Under the pieces are notes generated by a model, which was not told the origin of the DNA, made no database searches, and saw nothing but the letters and a program-made list of their open reading frames with translations. The translations under genes were made by a program, and so were the position numbers. This document shows positions 27,189 through 35,012 of a DNA stretch of 40,732 nt, in pieces (position 1 is the stretch's first letter; each line of letters starts with the position of its first letter). This DNA is from Lachnospiraceae bacterium (GTDB lineage Bacteria > Bacillota > Clostridia > Lachnospirales > Lachnospiraceae): NCBI GenBank assembly GCA_017469935.1, contig JAFUFL010000089.1, positions 1 to 40,732 of the forward strand, read 5' to 3'.

Positions 27189-28432
27189 GAATACTGATGT
27201 ACACCGGAAAGGGAGGCGTAGGAAAGACAGGCATCGCCGCTGCCACGGCAGTCCGATGCGCCGCGCTCGGCTACCGGACGAACATAATGAGCACCGATCA
27301 GGCGCACAGCCTCGGAGATGTCTTCGAATGCCGGATCGGATCCGCCCCCGTACGGATCGCGGACAACCTGACAGCTCTGGAGGTCGATCCCGCCGTGGAA
27401 AGCGAGCGCGCGTGGGGAACCCTGAAGGATTATCTCCGGCAGATCATGGAAGAAAAATCAGGTGAGAGCTTGGCCGCACAGGAAGCACTGGTCTTCCCCG
27501 GCCTGGAGGAACTCTCCTCTCTCCTGCGCATTCTCGATCTCAGCGAAGCGGGATCCTGCGATGTCCTTGTGGTCGACTGCTCGCCGACCGGCGAGACGCT
27601 CTCACTCCTGCGCTATCCCGAACAGCTCCGCGTGCTCACGGACAAAGTCCTGCCCATGGTGCGCAGCGTCACGAGCGCTTTCGGAGGGCTGATCAGCCGC
27701 GCCACGACCGTTCCCAAGCCCAGAGACAAGGTCTTTGAGGAGCTGGACATCGTTGTCAAAAGATTGCACGGCCTGCAGAAGATCCTCTGCGACCGGCAGA
27801 CGACGGGTATTCGCCTCGTCATGACGCCGGAGAGCATCGTAGTGAGCGAGGCGGAGCGCTCTTACTCCTGGCTGAGCGCCTTCGACTTTGGCGTAGACGC
27901 CGTCTATGTCAACCGGATCTATCCGAAAGAAGCCCTGAGCGGCAGCTTTGCCGGTTGGGCCTCCATGCAGGAGAAGAGCCTGGCGCGGGTAAAAGAGAGT
28001 TTTGCCCTGCAAAAGCAGTTCTATCTCCCGCTGCAGGATAAAGAGCTTCGCGGCATCCCGGTGCTGGAATCCGTTGCGGCGCAGCTCTACGGGGAACTCG
28101 CGGCAGGACCTGTGCCGGAGTCCGACTCGGCGCAGCTCTACGGGGAGCTCGCGGCAGAACCGGAAAAAGGGTGCAGCATCGACCCTGCGACTATATTTTG
28201 CGCAGAACAGAGCTATACGACCGAGAGAAATATGGAGGACGGCTCCTGGATCATGACAGTGCGCCTCCCCTATATGAAGAGCACGGATCTTTCGGTGTCG
28301 AAGGACGGGAATGACCTGATCCTGGACGTGCACGGCGAGCGGCGGCGGTTCCGGCTTACGGAACAGTGCGGCCGACGGGAACTGAAATCGTGGTCGTATG
28401 AAAACGGCCGCCTTCAGATCATATTTGCGTAG
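27185..28432 (+). CDS. ArsA/Get3-family ATPase with alpha-crystallin-like C-terminus (copy 2)
   Basis: A 415-residue paralogue of the preceding gene, its ATG overlapping that stop. P-loop GKGGVGKT is at residues 8-15, switch I is STDQAHSLGD and switch II DCSPTGETLSLL. The C-terminal ~80 residues (SWIMTVRLPYMKSTDLSV, LILDVHGERRRF) fit an alpha-crystallin-like fold. Between the domains a 51-base in-frame tandem duplication gives two copies of AQLYGELAA (bases 28081 and 28132). The two paralogues have clearly diverged, which suggests they work as a heterodimer or on different clients. Role in the lactate/quinone operon is unknown. Confidence 0.88.
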   Translation: MRILMYTGKGGVGKTGIAAATAVRCAALGYRTNIMSTDQAHSLGDVFECRIGSAPVRIADNLTALEVDPAVESERAWGTLKDYLRQIMEEKSGESLAAQEALVFPGLEELSSLLRILDLSEAGSCDVLVVDCSPTGETLSLLRYPEQLRVLTDKVLPMVRSVTSAFGGLISRATTVPKPRDKVFEELDIVVKRLHGLQKILCDRQTTGIRLVMTPESIVVSEAERSYSWLSAFDFGVDAVYVNRIYPKEALSGSFAGWASMQEKSLARVKESFALQKQFYLPLQDKELRGIPVLESVAAQLYGELAAGPVPESDSAQLYGELAAEPEKGCSIDPATIFCAEQSYTTERNMEDGSWIMTVRLPYMKSTDLSVSKDGNDLILDVHGERRRFRLTEQCGRRELKSWSYENGRLQIIFA

Positions 28433-28520
28433 ATACTGTCCGCTTAAAGATCGCGTCATCAGGTCGTTGTCGGCAGCCGGATGTGTCTGAGTATCTGAAG
28501 TTATTAAGGAGGAACAGAAA

Positions 28521-30056
28521 ATGTTAATAGTCAAATTTATTCTGGGACTTGTTCCGATCATCTGGCTGATCATCGCCCTGACCGGCATGAAAATGCCCGG
28601 CTACAAAGCCTGCAGTATCGCAATCATTTTTGCAGCCGTTGTTGCACTGTTTTACAAACATCTTCCGGTCATTTCCGTGGGAACCGCTTTCCTCGAAGGC
28701 GTATTCAGCGCTCTGTGGCCGATCATCCTCGTCATTCTGGCCGCACTGTTCGTCTACGCGCTGACTCTCGAGACAGGTGCTATGGAAGAGATCAAGGCGA
28801 TGCTCAGCAGCGTGTCCAGAGACAAGCGCGTACTCGGTCTGATCATCGGCTGGGGCTTCGGATGCTTCATGGAAGGTATGGCAGGTTTCGGTACCGCTGT
28901 TGCTATCCCCGCATCCATCCTGGTTGCGCTGAACTTCGATCCGATTCCCACTGTTCTGGCGCTCCTGATCGTCAACTCCACGCCTACCGCCTTCGGCAGC
29001 GTCGGCGTCCCGACGACCTCTCTGGCTTCCGCCACAAATCTCGCCGTCAATACCCTGTCCCTGAACACGGTGCGCATTGAGGTTTTGCTCATGGCGATCT
29101 CCCCGATCCTGTTCGTCATCGTGATCGGCGGCGGTCTTAAGGCCCTCAAAGGAATGATTCCGTTCACGATCATCGCGTCGGCCTCCTTTGTCATTCCCAA
29201 CTACATTATCGGCGCCTTCATCGGTCCCGAGCTTCCCGATATCATCGGTTCGATTTGCTCCATGATCATCATGATCCTCGTAGCTCTCAAGATGAAGAAT
29301 AAAGAGGTGCCCGAGGAATACCTGGTAGGCGGCTCTGATTCACAGAAAGAGCTCAAACTCGATGTAAACAGCGCGCTGCGCGCGTGGAGCCCCTTCATTC
29401 TGATCTTCGTGCTCCTTCTGTTTACTTCCAAGCTGTTCCCTTTCATCAACGAACCGCTTTCCAAGATCTCTTCCAAAATCAACATCTATGTCGGTGAAGG
29501 CGCGACGCCCACCAGCTTCACCTGGATCAATACCCCCGGTGTCTGGATCATCCTTTCCGGTATCGTCGGCGGCCTGATCCAGGGCGCGTCGATCAGCAAG
29601 ATCTTCGGCGTTCTCGGCGCTACGATCAAGAAGAATATCAAGACGATCGTGACGATCTGCTCCGTCCTTGCAACCGCTAAGATTATGGTGCACAGCGGCA
29701 TGACGACCGACGTCGCAGACGTCCTCGTCACTGTGACAGGCAAGTTCTATCCGCTGTTCTCCCCTCTGGTCGGCGTTCTCGGCGCATTCGTCACAGGTTC
29801 CGGCACAAGTACCGGCGTTCTGTTCGGACCTCTGCAGTCCGCCTCCGCAACGCAGCTCGGACTTTCTCCCGAATGGCTCTGCGCGGCCAACTCTCTCGGC
29901 GCAGGCGTTGGCAAGATGATCTCGCCTTCCAACATCGCGCTGGCAACTGCCTCGGCAGGACTGGCCGGCCGCGAAAATGAGATCCTGAGCGGTATCTTCA
30001 AGTACTGCATCCTCTATGCGGTGGTCGGAGGAATTATCTGCTTCGCATTTGTCTGA
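28521..30056 (+). CDS. lctP: L-lactate permease
   Basis: A 511-residue LctP-family transporter with about 12-14 hydrophobic segments. Recognised blocks are GWGFGCFMEGMAGFGTAVAI in the first half, NSTPTAFGSVGVPTTS next, and GSGTSTGVLFGPLQ with GAGVGKMISPSNIA near the end, all characteristic of the family. It imports lactate with protons. It is the last gene of the run that starts with lutC, which makes lactate the obvious substrate for the pathway. The ATG follows AAGGAGG; a strong terminator follows the stop. Confidence 0.95.
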   Translation: MLIVKFILGLVPIIWLIIALTGMKMPGYKACSIAIIFAAVVALFYKHLPVISVGTAFLEGVFSALWPIILVILAALFVYALTLETGAMEEIKAMLSSVSRDKRVLGLIIGWGFGCFMEGMAGFGTAVAIPASILVALNFDPIPTVLALLIVNSTPTAFGSVGVPTTSLASATNLAVNTLSLNTVRIEVLLMAISPILFVIVIGGGLKALKGMIPFTIIASASFVIPNYIIGAFIGPELPDIIGSICSMIIMILVALKMKNKEVPEEYLVGGSDSQKELKLDVNSALRAWSPFILIFVLLLFTSKLFPFINEPLSKISSKINIYVGEGATPTSFTWINTPGVWIILSGIVGGLIQGASISKIFGVLGATIKKNIKTIVTICSVLATAKIMVHSGMTTDVADVLVTVTGKFYPLFSPLVGVLGAFVTGSGTSTGVLFGPLQSASATQLGLSPEWLCAANSLGAGVGKMISPSNIALATASAGLAGRENEILSGIFKYCILYAVVGGIICFAFV

Positions 30057-30114
30057 TCGCGGAGCGAGCCACGGGGCTCGGGCCTCAATAATGGAATATG
30101 CTTTATATGCTGAA

Positions 30115-30148
30115 CAAGAGCCGCCGGAGGTATCTCCGGCGGCTCTTG
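30115..30148 (+). terminator. Terminator of the lactate/quinone operon
   Basis: CAAGAGCCGCCGGAG (30115-30129) pairs perfectly over 15 bases with CTCCGGCGGCTCTTG (30134-30148), loop GTAT, followed by TTTGG. Confidence 0.85.
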
Positions 30149-30221
30149 TTTGGCATTATGGCAGATTTGAGCGGCACTGATGATCTGGTGCCGGATGAGG
30201 TTACTCCTGCGGCATCAGATT

Positions 30222-30434
30222 GTAAGAAGCTTCTCAAAACTGACATTCTGCTAAACGAGTGCTGCGCAAGGGGGCAATTGCGGCATTTGATCGTAAGAAG
30301 CTTCTCAAAACTGGCGTAGTGCTAAACGAGTGCTGCTCAAGAGGGTAACTGCGGCATTTGATCGTAAGAAGCTTTTCAAAGCCGGCATGGTGCTAAACGA
30401 GTGCTGCGCAAGGGGGCAATTGCGGCATTTGATC
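30222..30434. repeat. Three 71-bp tandem repeats
   Basis: Units start at 30222, 30293 and 30364, each beginning GTAAGAAGCTT and ending GCGGCATTTGATC, with scattered differences. A decayed partial unit seems to precede them. The length is not a multiple of three and no frame reads through, so they are non-coding. AGAAGCTTCT within units 1 and 2 is a palindrome. Confidence 0.85.
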
Positions 30435-30553
30435 AACAGCTTCCTCTGTCAGCATTGTGAGTTGGATTATTAGAATACTTTTTTCTTCTATGGCCTCCAT
30501 CGCTTTTTCTGATTGCCGGCACAAAGTGAAAAAATCAAAGCAATTTATATCTG

Positions 30554-30752
30554 GGTTGGACCATAAACAAGAATTCTTCCTCGCCGGCCCCCATACTAGA
30601 CAGCTTGTCACGTACTGTATGGAGGCCGGCGCCATAACAATATGTCTTATAATCCAACTTGCCGGAAAATACGCTGATATTCACATATTTTCAGTATTTT
30701 GCCGATTTTCCATGGGGGCAGGTTGAACAAATCTCCCCCCTATGGTCCAACC
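30554..30752. mobile_element. 199-bp segment with 12-bp terminal inverted repeats (MITE-like)
   Basis: GGTTGGACCATA (30554-30565) and TATGGTCCAACC (30741-30752) are perfect inverted ends. Inside, CGCCGGCC/GGCCGGCG and CCATAC/GTATGG form a long hairpin at 30582-30631. No transposase and no clear target duplication were seen, so the mobile reading is tentative. Confidence 0.4.
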
Positions 30753-30831
30753 GAAGCTGAACCCCAGAGGCATTATATTTTCTGCATATAATCCCCCCAA
30801 CCGAAGCTGACCCCCAGGGCCGTTATATTTT
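30747..30831. repeat. 50-bp tandem duplication
   Basis: CCAACCGAAGCTGA and a TTATATTTT tail occur at 30747 and again at 30797 with few differences. The left copy overlaps the right end of the inverted-repeat segment. Confidence 0.65.
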
Positions 30832-30936
30832 TACAAATACCCCTATTCATTTAAAGCTTGCGGAGCACTCCACTGCTCCGCGTGTAGGCTGCGTCAATGG
30901 CAGCCCCCATAACAGCACCTATCCAAACACACATGC

Positions 30937-30966
30937 AAAAAACACAGGGGAAATTCTCCCCTGTGT
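30937..30966 (-). terminator. Terminator of the SH3-like protein gene
   Basis: On the minus strand ACACAGGGGA pairs with TCCCCTGTGT and runs into six T residues (30942-30937), about 50 bases after the stop at 31014. Confidence 0.85.
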
Positions 30967-31013
30967 CCTTCAACAAGATCTGTCCGATCAATGAATCCAA
31001 TCAGTTTAATCGA

Positions 31014-31322
31014 TCAGTCTAACTCAGTATATGCTCTGTAAATGTAGCCGTAGCACTCGCCTCCTCTGGGATCATAGATCCAGAGTCTCCACCACTGGCC
31101 GTCTGTTGTGAGTCCGTCGACCTTAAGTCTGTGGCCTCTCTCATAAACCTTGGCGATCTCGCCGTTAGGCCAATATCTGCAGTTCAGAGTGGAAGAAGTA
31201 ACTCTCACCCAGCGAGGCTTGATATCGGTCACGCTGTAGTTCTCTCCGCCCATGCCGTCGTTTCCGCCTACGACTTCGTTAAGCTGTTCGTCACTTACCT
31301 TGTTGTTATTAATTTCGCTCAT
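31014..31322 (-). CDS. SH3-like protein with double-glycine leader
   Basis: A 102-residue protein. Residues 1-20 form a leader, MSEINNNKVSDEQLNEVVGG, of the bacteriocin type with Gly19-Gly20 as the expected cleavage site for a C39-peptidase ABC exporter. The remainder, from about residue 45, resembles a bacterial SH3 domain (LNCRYWPNGEIAKVYERGHR, WWRLWIYD, GYIYRAYTEL). So it is probably exported and may bind cell wall, but it need not be an antimicrobial. No exporter, modification or immunity gene is in the window. Start follows GGAGG by six bases; frame could open earlier at 31349. It has its own terminator and appears monocistronic. Confidence 0.75.
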   Translation of the reverse strand: MSEINNNKVSDEQLNEVVGGNDGMGGENYSVTDIKPRWVRVTSSTLNCRYWPNGEIAKVYERGHRLKVDGLTTDGQWWRLWIYDPRGGECYGYIYRAYTELD

Positions 31323-31563
31323 TTTAGTCCTCCAATTCCGGGATTGCATTTCTTACTGGCTTGACTGTGCCATCGTTCCCGATTCCTTTTTTATCAGTGC
31401 TTTCCGCTGATCATTTATCAGCTACATTACTATATACGAGTGGATCTATGATATCCACGCACGAATTTAATTTTCTTGAGGGTTATTTAATTGCCATATT
31501 AAATGCAACTTGCCGGATTAAATTCCCACTCTTTATGGGGAATTAACCCCTGACGGCCTGTTT

Positions 31564-31592
31564 TGTGTCAGAAGATACGTCCCCATGACACA
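31564..31592. repeat. REP-like palindrome
   Basis: TGTGTCA (31564-31570) and TGACACA (31586-31592) flank GAAGATACGTCCCCA. From memory, similar TGTCA...GTCCCC...TGACA palindromes are dispersed in Clostridia, some near single-domain Y1 transposases. It sits just downstream of the alcohol dehydrogenase stop and could also act as its weak terminator. Confidence 0.5.
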
Positions 31593-31606
31593 GTTTCTCA
31601 TTTCGA

Positions 31607-32824
31607 TCAGAAATCAACATCCAGATCGTAGTAGCAGCACTTCAGGAGCTTCTCCATCTCCTCCTGGCTGGGCTGTCTGGGGTTGGAACCTGTGCAGGCA
31701 TCCAGGATCGCATTTGCAGCGATGTCATGGAGTCTCTCAAGGAATACGTTCTCCGGAACGAATCCCTGCTCCGCATAGTAGCTGTCAGCGCCGTAGTTCT
31801 TGATGCAGTGAGGGATATTCAGTGCGTCGTTCATGCCACGCAGATAAGCGATGAGTGCTGCGACTTTCTCGTCCTCGGTGTTGCCTTCGAGGTGCATGTA
31901 GTCAGCGATCACGGCATATCTCTTCTTTGCTTCTTCGTTCTTTGCGTTGAAAGCGATGACCTTGGGCAGGTACATAGCATTAGCCGCACCGTGGATGATG
32001 TGTGCGCCGTAGTCAGCAAAGACAGCACCGGTCTTGTGAGCCATGGAGTGAACAATGCCCAGAAGTCCGGAGGAGAAAGCGATACCTGCAAGACACTGAG
32101 CGCTGTGCATGTCATCGCGTGCCTGCATGTCGCCGTTGTAGGAGTTGACCAGGTCTCTCTGGATCATCTCGATCGCGCGGATCGCGGGAGCGTCTGTGAA
32201 GTCACTGTGTACGGTGGATACATAGGCCTCGATCGCATGAGTCATCGCATCCATACCTGTGTGTGCAACGAGCTTCCCCGGCATGGTCTCTGCCAGCTCG
32301 GGATCTACGATTGCTACATCGGGAGTGATCTGGAAGTCAGCGATGGGATACTTGATGCCCTTCTCATAGTTTGTGATGATGGAGAAAGCGGTAACTTCCG
32401 TAGCAGTTCCGGATGTGGAGGAAACAGCGCAGAAATGAGCCTTGGTTCTGAGTTTGGGAAGTCCGAAAACCTTGCACATGTCTTCAAATGTTGTCTCAGG
32501 ATACTCATATTTAATCCACATAGCCTTTGCTGCGTCGATGGGAGAACCGCCGCCGATGGCTACGATCCAGTCGGGACCGAATTCCTGCATGAAAGCAGCG
32601 CCCTTCATAACGGTCTCAACGGACGGATCGGGCTCGATGCCTTCGAAAATCTTAACTTCCATTCCTGCCTCTTCCAGATAGCTCTTCGCTCTGTCCAGGA
32701 ATCCGAATCTCTTCATGGAACCGCCGCCTACGCAGATCACGGCCTTCTTTCCTTCAAGGGTCTTGAGTGCTTCAAGAGCACCTTTTCCGTGGTAAATGTC
32801 TCTGGGGTTTGTAAATCTCTGCAT
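31607..32824 (-). CDS. Iron-containing alcohol dehydrogenase
   Basis: A 405-residue type III (iron) alcohol dehydrogenase. The NAD-binding region has VAIGGGSPIDAAKAM; the metal site is formed by VDPELAETMPGKLVAHTGMD region and HSMAHKTGAVFADYGAHIIHG with its histidines. Such enzymes reduce butyraldehyde, acetaldehyde or 3-hydroxypropanal with NADH, or oxidise the alcohols. The start at 32824 is supported by AGGAG and by the family start; the frame reaches 32872. It has its own strong promoter. Family firm, substrate open. Confidence 0.94.
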   Translation of the reverse strand: MQRFTNPRDIYHGKGALEALKTLEGKKAVICVGGGSMKRFGFLDRAKSYLEEAGMEVKIFEGIEPDPSVETVMKGAAFMQEFGPDWIVAIGGGSPIDAAKAMWIKYEYPETTFEDMCKVFGLPKLRTKAHFCAVSSTSGTATEVTAFSIITNYEKGIKYPIADFQITPDVAIVDPELAETMPGKLVAHTGMDAMTHAIEAYVSTVHSDFTDAPAIRAIEMIQRDLVNSYNGDMQARDDMHSAQCLAGIAFSSGLLGIVHSMAHKTGAVFADYGAHIIHGAANAMYLPKVIAFNAKNEEAKKRYAVIADYMHLEGNTEDEKVAALIAYLRGMNDALNIPHCIKNYGADSYYAEQGFVPENVFLERLHDIAANAILDACTGSNPRQPSQEEMEKLLKCCYYDLDVDF

Positions 32825-32887
32825 GATTGTCTCCTTTACCTCCTGCTGTGATTGGCATATCAGATGCCGCATAGTTAGTACTTTAAA

Positions 32888-32916
32888 ATTCTATCGTTCC
32901 GCCCATTCATTGTCAA
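32888..32916 (-). promoter_or_regulatory. Promoter of the alcohol dehydrogenase gene
   Basis: Minus-strand TTGACA (32916-32911) and TAGAAT (32893-32888) are 17 bases apart. The leader contains a small GGCAT/ATGCC hairpin. Confidence 0.8.
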
Positions 32917-32957
32917 TATTTTCACAGAATCTTAGTCAAAGATAAAAGTCTTCCCTT

Positions 32958-34328
32958 TCACCGCGTCAGCCTGTGGATCCACTTGTAGCTGCAAAACCGC
33001 AGGAAAACCGGCACGCACTTAAAGATCTGATCGGACTGCAGGCAGATCACCACTGCCTCGATCGGCCACTTCCACAGGAAAGCAGCCGCGAGAGAAAGCG
33101 GCGTGACAATCAGCCAGGTGCTGATCAGATTCATGTTCATGGTGAATTTGGTATCGCCGCTTCCCTTGAGGACACCTCCGGAAACAGGCATCTGGTAGGA
33201 CATTCCCACCATCACGAAACTCATGATCACGATCAGATGGTCCGCCAGGACCGATGCTGCAGGGTTCAGAGCATAGTAAGCCAGCAGCGGTTTCCTCGTG
33301 ACATACAGGATCGCCCCCAGCACGATTCCGATCGACAGATCGATCACCGACAGTGTTCTCGCCTCCATGCGGACCTGCGCCAGATTCCCTTTCCCGATGG
33401 ATTTTCCGATCAGGACGGCCGATACCGACGAAATTGCCACGATGATCACCTTCATATACTGATAGAAGGTGGTAGCCACGGAATTGGCCGCGATGGCGTC
33501 GGATGACAGATGTCCCAGAATGGCCGTCTGCATGGGAATGGAGATCGACCAGATCAGCGACCCGATCAGGATCGGGCGCGCGTTTTTCAAATAGTCCGCT
33601 TTCAGCTCCGGCGATATCTCGCCAAGCCCCGGCTCCCGGAAGAGCTTCAGCTTTTCGTCCCGTTTCCACAGGTAAACAAGTACGATCAACAGCTCCACCG
33701 TCCGGGACGTGATCGTCCCTATGGCGGCCCCCGTCACGCCCATTTCCGGAAAGCCGAATCGCCCGTAGATGAGCGTAGAGTTTATCAAAATATTGATTAC
33801 CAGCGATACACAGGAATTGATGAACGCTATTTTGACCGTTTCTACGCTGCGAAGGGCGGCCAGCAGGACCTGCGTGACCATAAACAGCAAAAAGGTGTAT
33901 TTGATGATGCCCAGATAGGCGTGGGCCTGCGGCAGGATGACCGGGTCGGAGGTGAAGATCCGCAGGACCGGATCCGCGAACAACGTGCACACTGCGATCA
34001 GTCCAAGCCCTGCCGCGATCGTTCCGCGCAGCACAAGGCCCGTGATTCGGCGGATGGGCTCTGTGCGATGCTGGCCCCAGTACTGGGAGCTGATTACGAT
34101 CAGGCTGTCGCCGATGGCAATAGTGGCCTGCTGCACAATGAAAAAGACCTGATTGACCACCGCGGCGCCGGACAGCGCCTCCTGCCGGTAGGCGCCCAGC
34201 ATAATGTTGTCCGCCATATTGACGCTGTAAGCGATGACATTCTGCAGCGCCACGATTATAAGCATGGAAAACAGGCTGCGGTAGAATTTTCTGTCATGGG
34301 TAAAAAACGATTCTTTCGATTTGATCAT
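32958..34328 (-). CDS. MATE-family efflux transporter
   Basis: A 456-residue membrane protein with about twelve hydrophobic segments. The N-terminal half has NVIAYSVNMADNIMLGAYRQEALSG in two parts, and QYWGQHRTEPIRR near residue 83; the second half mirrors it with SVSAVLIGKSIGKGNLAQVR. This two-fold layout is typical of MATE exporters, which expel cationic drugs or metabolites using a Na+ or H+ gradient. Substrate unknown. The ATG follows AAAGGACC at a longish spacing. It has a promoter of its own and is not obviously linked to its neighbours. Confidence 0.92.
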   Translation of the reverse strand: MIKSKESFFTHDRKFYRSLFSMLIIVALQNVIAYSVNMADNIMLGAYRQEALSGAAVVNQVFFIVQQATIAIGDSLIVISSQYWGQHRTEPIRRITGLVLRGTIAAGLGLIAVCTLFADPVLRIFTSDPVILPQAHAYLGIIKYTFLLFMVTQVLLAALRSVETVKIAFINSCVSLVINILINSTLIYGRFGFPEMGVTGAAIGTITSRTVELLIVLVYLWKRDEKLKLFREPGLGEISPELKADYLKNARPILIGSLIWSISIPMQTAILGHLSSDAIAANSVATTFYQYMKVIIVAISSVSAVLIGKSIGKGNLAQVRMEARTLSVIDLSIGIVLGAILYVTRKPLLAYYALNPAASVLADHLIVIMSFVMVGMSYQMPVSGGVLKGSGDTKFTMNMNLISTWLIVTPLSLAAAFLWKWPIEAVVICLQSDQIFKCVPVFLRFCSYKWIHRLTR

Positions 34329-34361
34329 AATTATCCGGTCCTTTCAATCTTCCCAGGGAAA

Positions 34362-34390
34362 ATTATATGCATGATCCGGGAAATTAACAA
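34362..34390 (-). promoter_or_regulatory. Promoter of the MATE gene
   Basis: Minus-strand TTGTTA (34390-34385) and a perfect TATAAT (34367-34362), 17 bases apart; start codon at 34328. Confidence 0.7.
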
Positions 34391-34432
34391 TTGTTTCCCG
34401 CCCCCCGTTGCTCATCAAAAGGACAATCATAG

Positions 34433-34462
34433 AAAAAAATGGACCGGGTGCCTCCGGTCCAT
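34433..34462 (-). terminator. Terminator of the XRE regulator gene
   Basis: Minus-strand ATGGACCGG pairs with CCGGTCCAT across a six-base loop and is followed by seven T residues (34439-34433). Confidence 0.85.
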
Positions 34463-34486
34463 ATTATTATCATTATATAATTGTAG

Positions 34487-34735
34487 TCAGCCGATCTTAA
34501 TCTCGATCATGTCCACTGCTACGATCTCATCAACCGTCACTCCGAACATTGCCGCAAGGATTACCATGTTATCGATCGTAGGCATGGAGGCCCCGTGAAT
34601 CCACTTGTAGATTGCCTGGGGTGTTGCGAATCCGAACACTTCCTGCATATCCCTCACAGACATTCCTGCCTCGATACGCATACGGTTGATGTTCTGTCCT
34701 GTAGCAGCGACATTGATCATAGGTATATTCATCAT
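34487..34735 (-). CDS. Small XRE-family helix-turn-helix regulator
   Basis: An 82-residue protein consisting of little more than an XRE-type helix-turn-helix: GQNINRMRIEAGMSVRDMQE, then FGFATPQAIYKWIHGASMPT and IDNMVILAAMFGVTVDEIV. The recognition helix lies around QAIYKWIHG. Start at 34735 follows AGGAGG; a Met-Met pair makes the exact first residue uncertain by one codon. A 33-codon ORF lies 45 bases upstream on the same strand. Target genes unknown; terminator follows directly. Confidence 0.85.
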   Translation of the reverse strand: MMNIPMINVAATGQNINRMRIEAGMSVRDMQEVFGFATPQAIYKWIHGASMPTIDNMVILAAMFGVTVDEIVAVDMIEIKIG

Positions 34736-34780
34736 ACCGCACCTCCTGTTTGCCGGCAGCGCCGGCACGCGGGCGGCCGG

Positions 34781-34882
34781 TCATTCTGCCTTTATTAACT
34801 TCTTTTCTCTATTTACTTCCTTATTTGCCTCCCCTGACGGGAGCAGGTCCTTGCCGTATAAGTCAAAATAGCGCTTTTTCAT
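34781..34882 (-). CDS. Possible 33-residue peptide upstream of the XRE gene
   Basis: ATG at 34882 is preceded by AAAGGG at nine bases and opens a 33-codon frame (MKKRYFDLYGKDLLPSGEAN, then a Lys/Glu-rich end). It is hydrophilic and charged, with no recognised family. It lies between the terminator of the upstream gene and the XRE gene, so it might be co-transcribed with the regulator. The evidence is only a start, a ribosome site and position. Confidence 0.35.
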   Translation of the reverse strand: MKKRYFDLYGKDLLPSGEANKEVNREKKLIKAE

Positions 34883-34936
34883 TCGTTTTCCCTTTCGCTT
34901 TCTGTTTGGATCGCATTTGTTTCATCTTCAGGAAAT

Positions 34937-34968
34937 AAAAAAGCCGCCTGTCTTTTCGGACAAGCGGC
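34937..34968 (-). terminator. Terminator of the small protein gene at 35013
   Basis: Minus-strand GCCGCTTGTC pairs with GACAGGCGGC (one wobble), followed by six T residues (34942-34937). Confidence 0.85.
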
Positions 34969-35012
34969 AGTCTCAGCGTAAATTACTGCAATTTATCTGG
35001 TTATCCCACAGC

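Noticed and set aside
25983-28432. Arsenite efflux ATPase genes
   Set aside because: No arsB, arsR, arsC or arsD nearby, single ATPase domain each, and an alpha-crystallin-like tail instead.
30098-30319. Plus-strand ORF spanning the operon terminator and first 71-bp repeats
   Set aside because: It begins inside a terminator hairpin, and the 71-bp period breaks the frame.
30222-30434. CRISPR array
   Set aside because: Units are 71 bp, contiguous and without unique spacers, and no cas genes are present.
30393-30726. Two opposite ORFs of 80-89 codons in the repeat-rich region
   Set aside because: Both cross the inverted-repeat segment and hairpin, have no ribosome site and resemble nothing.
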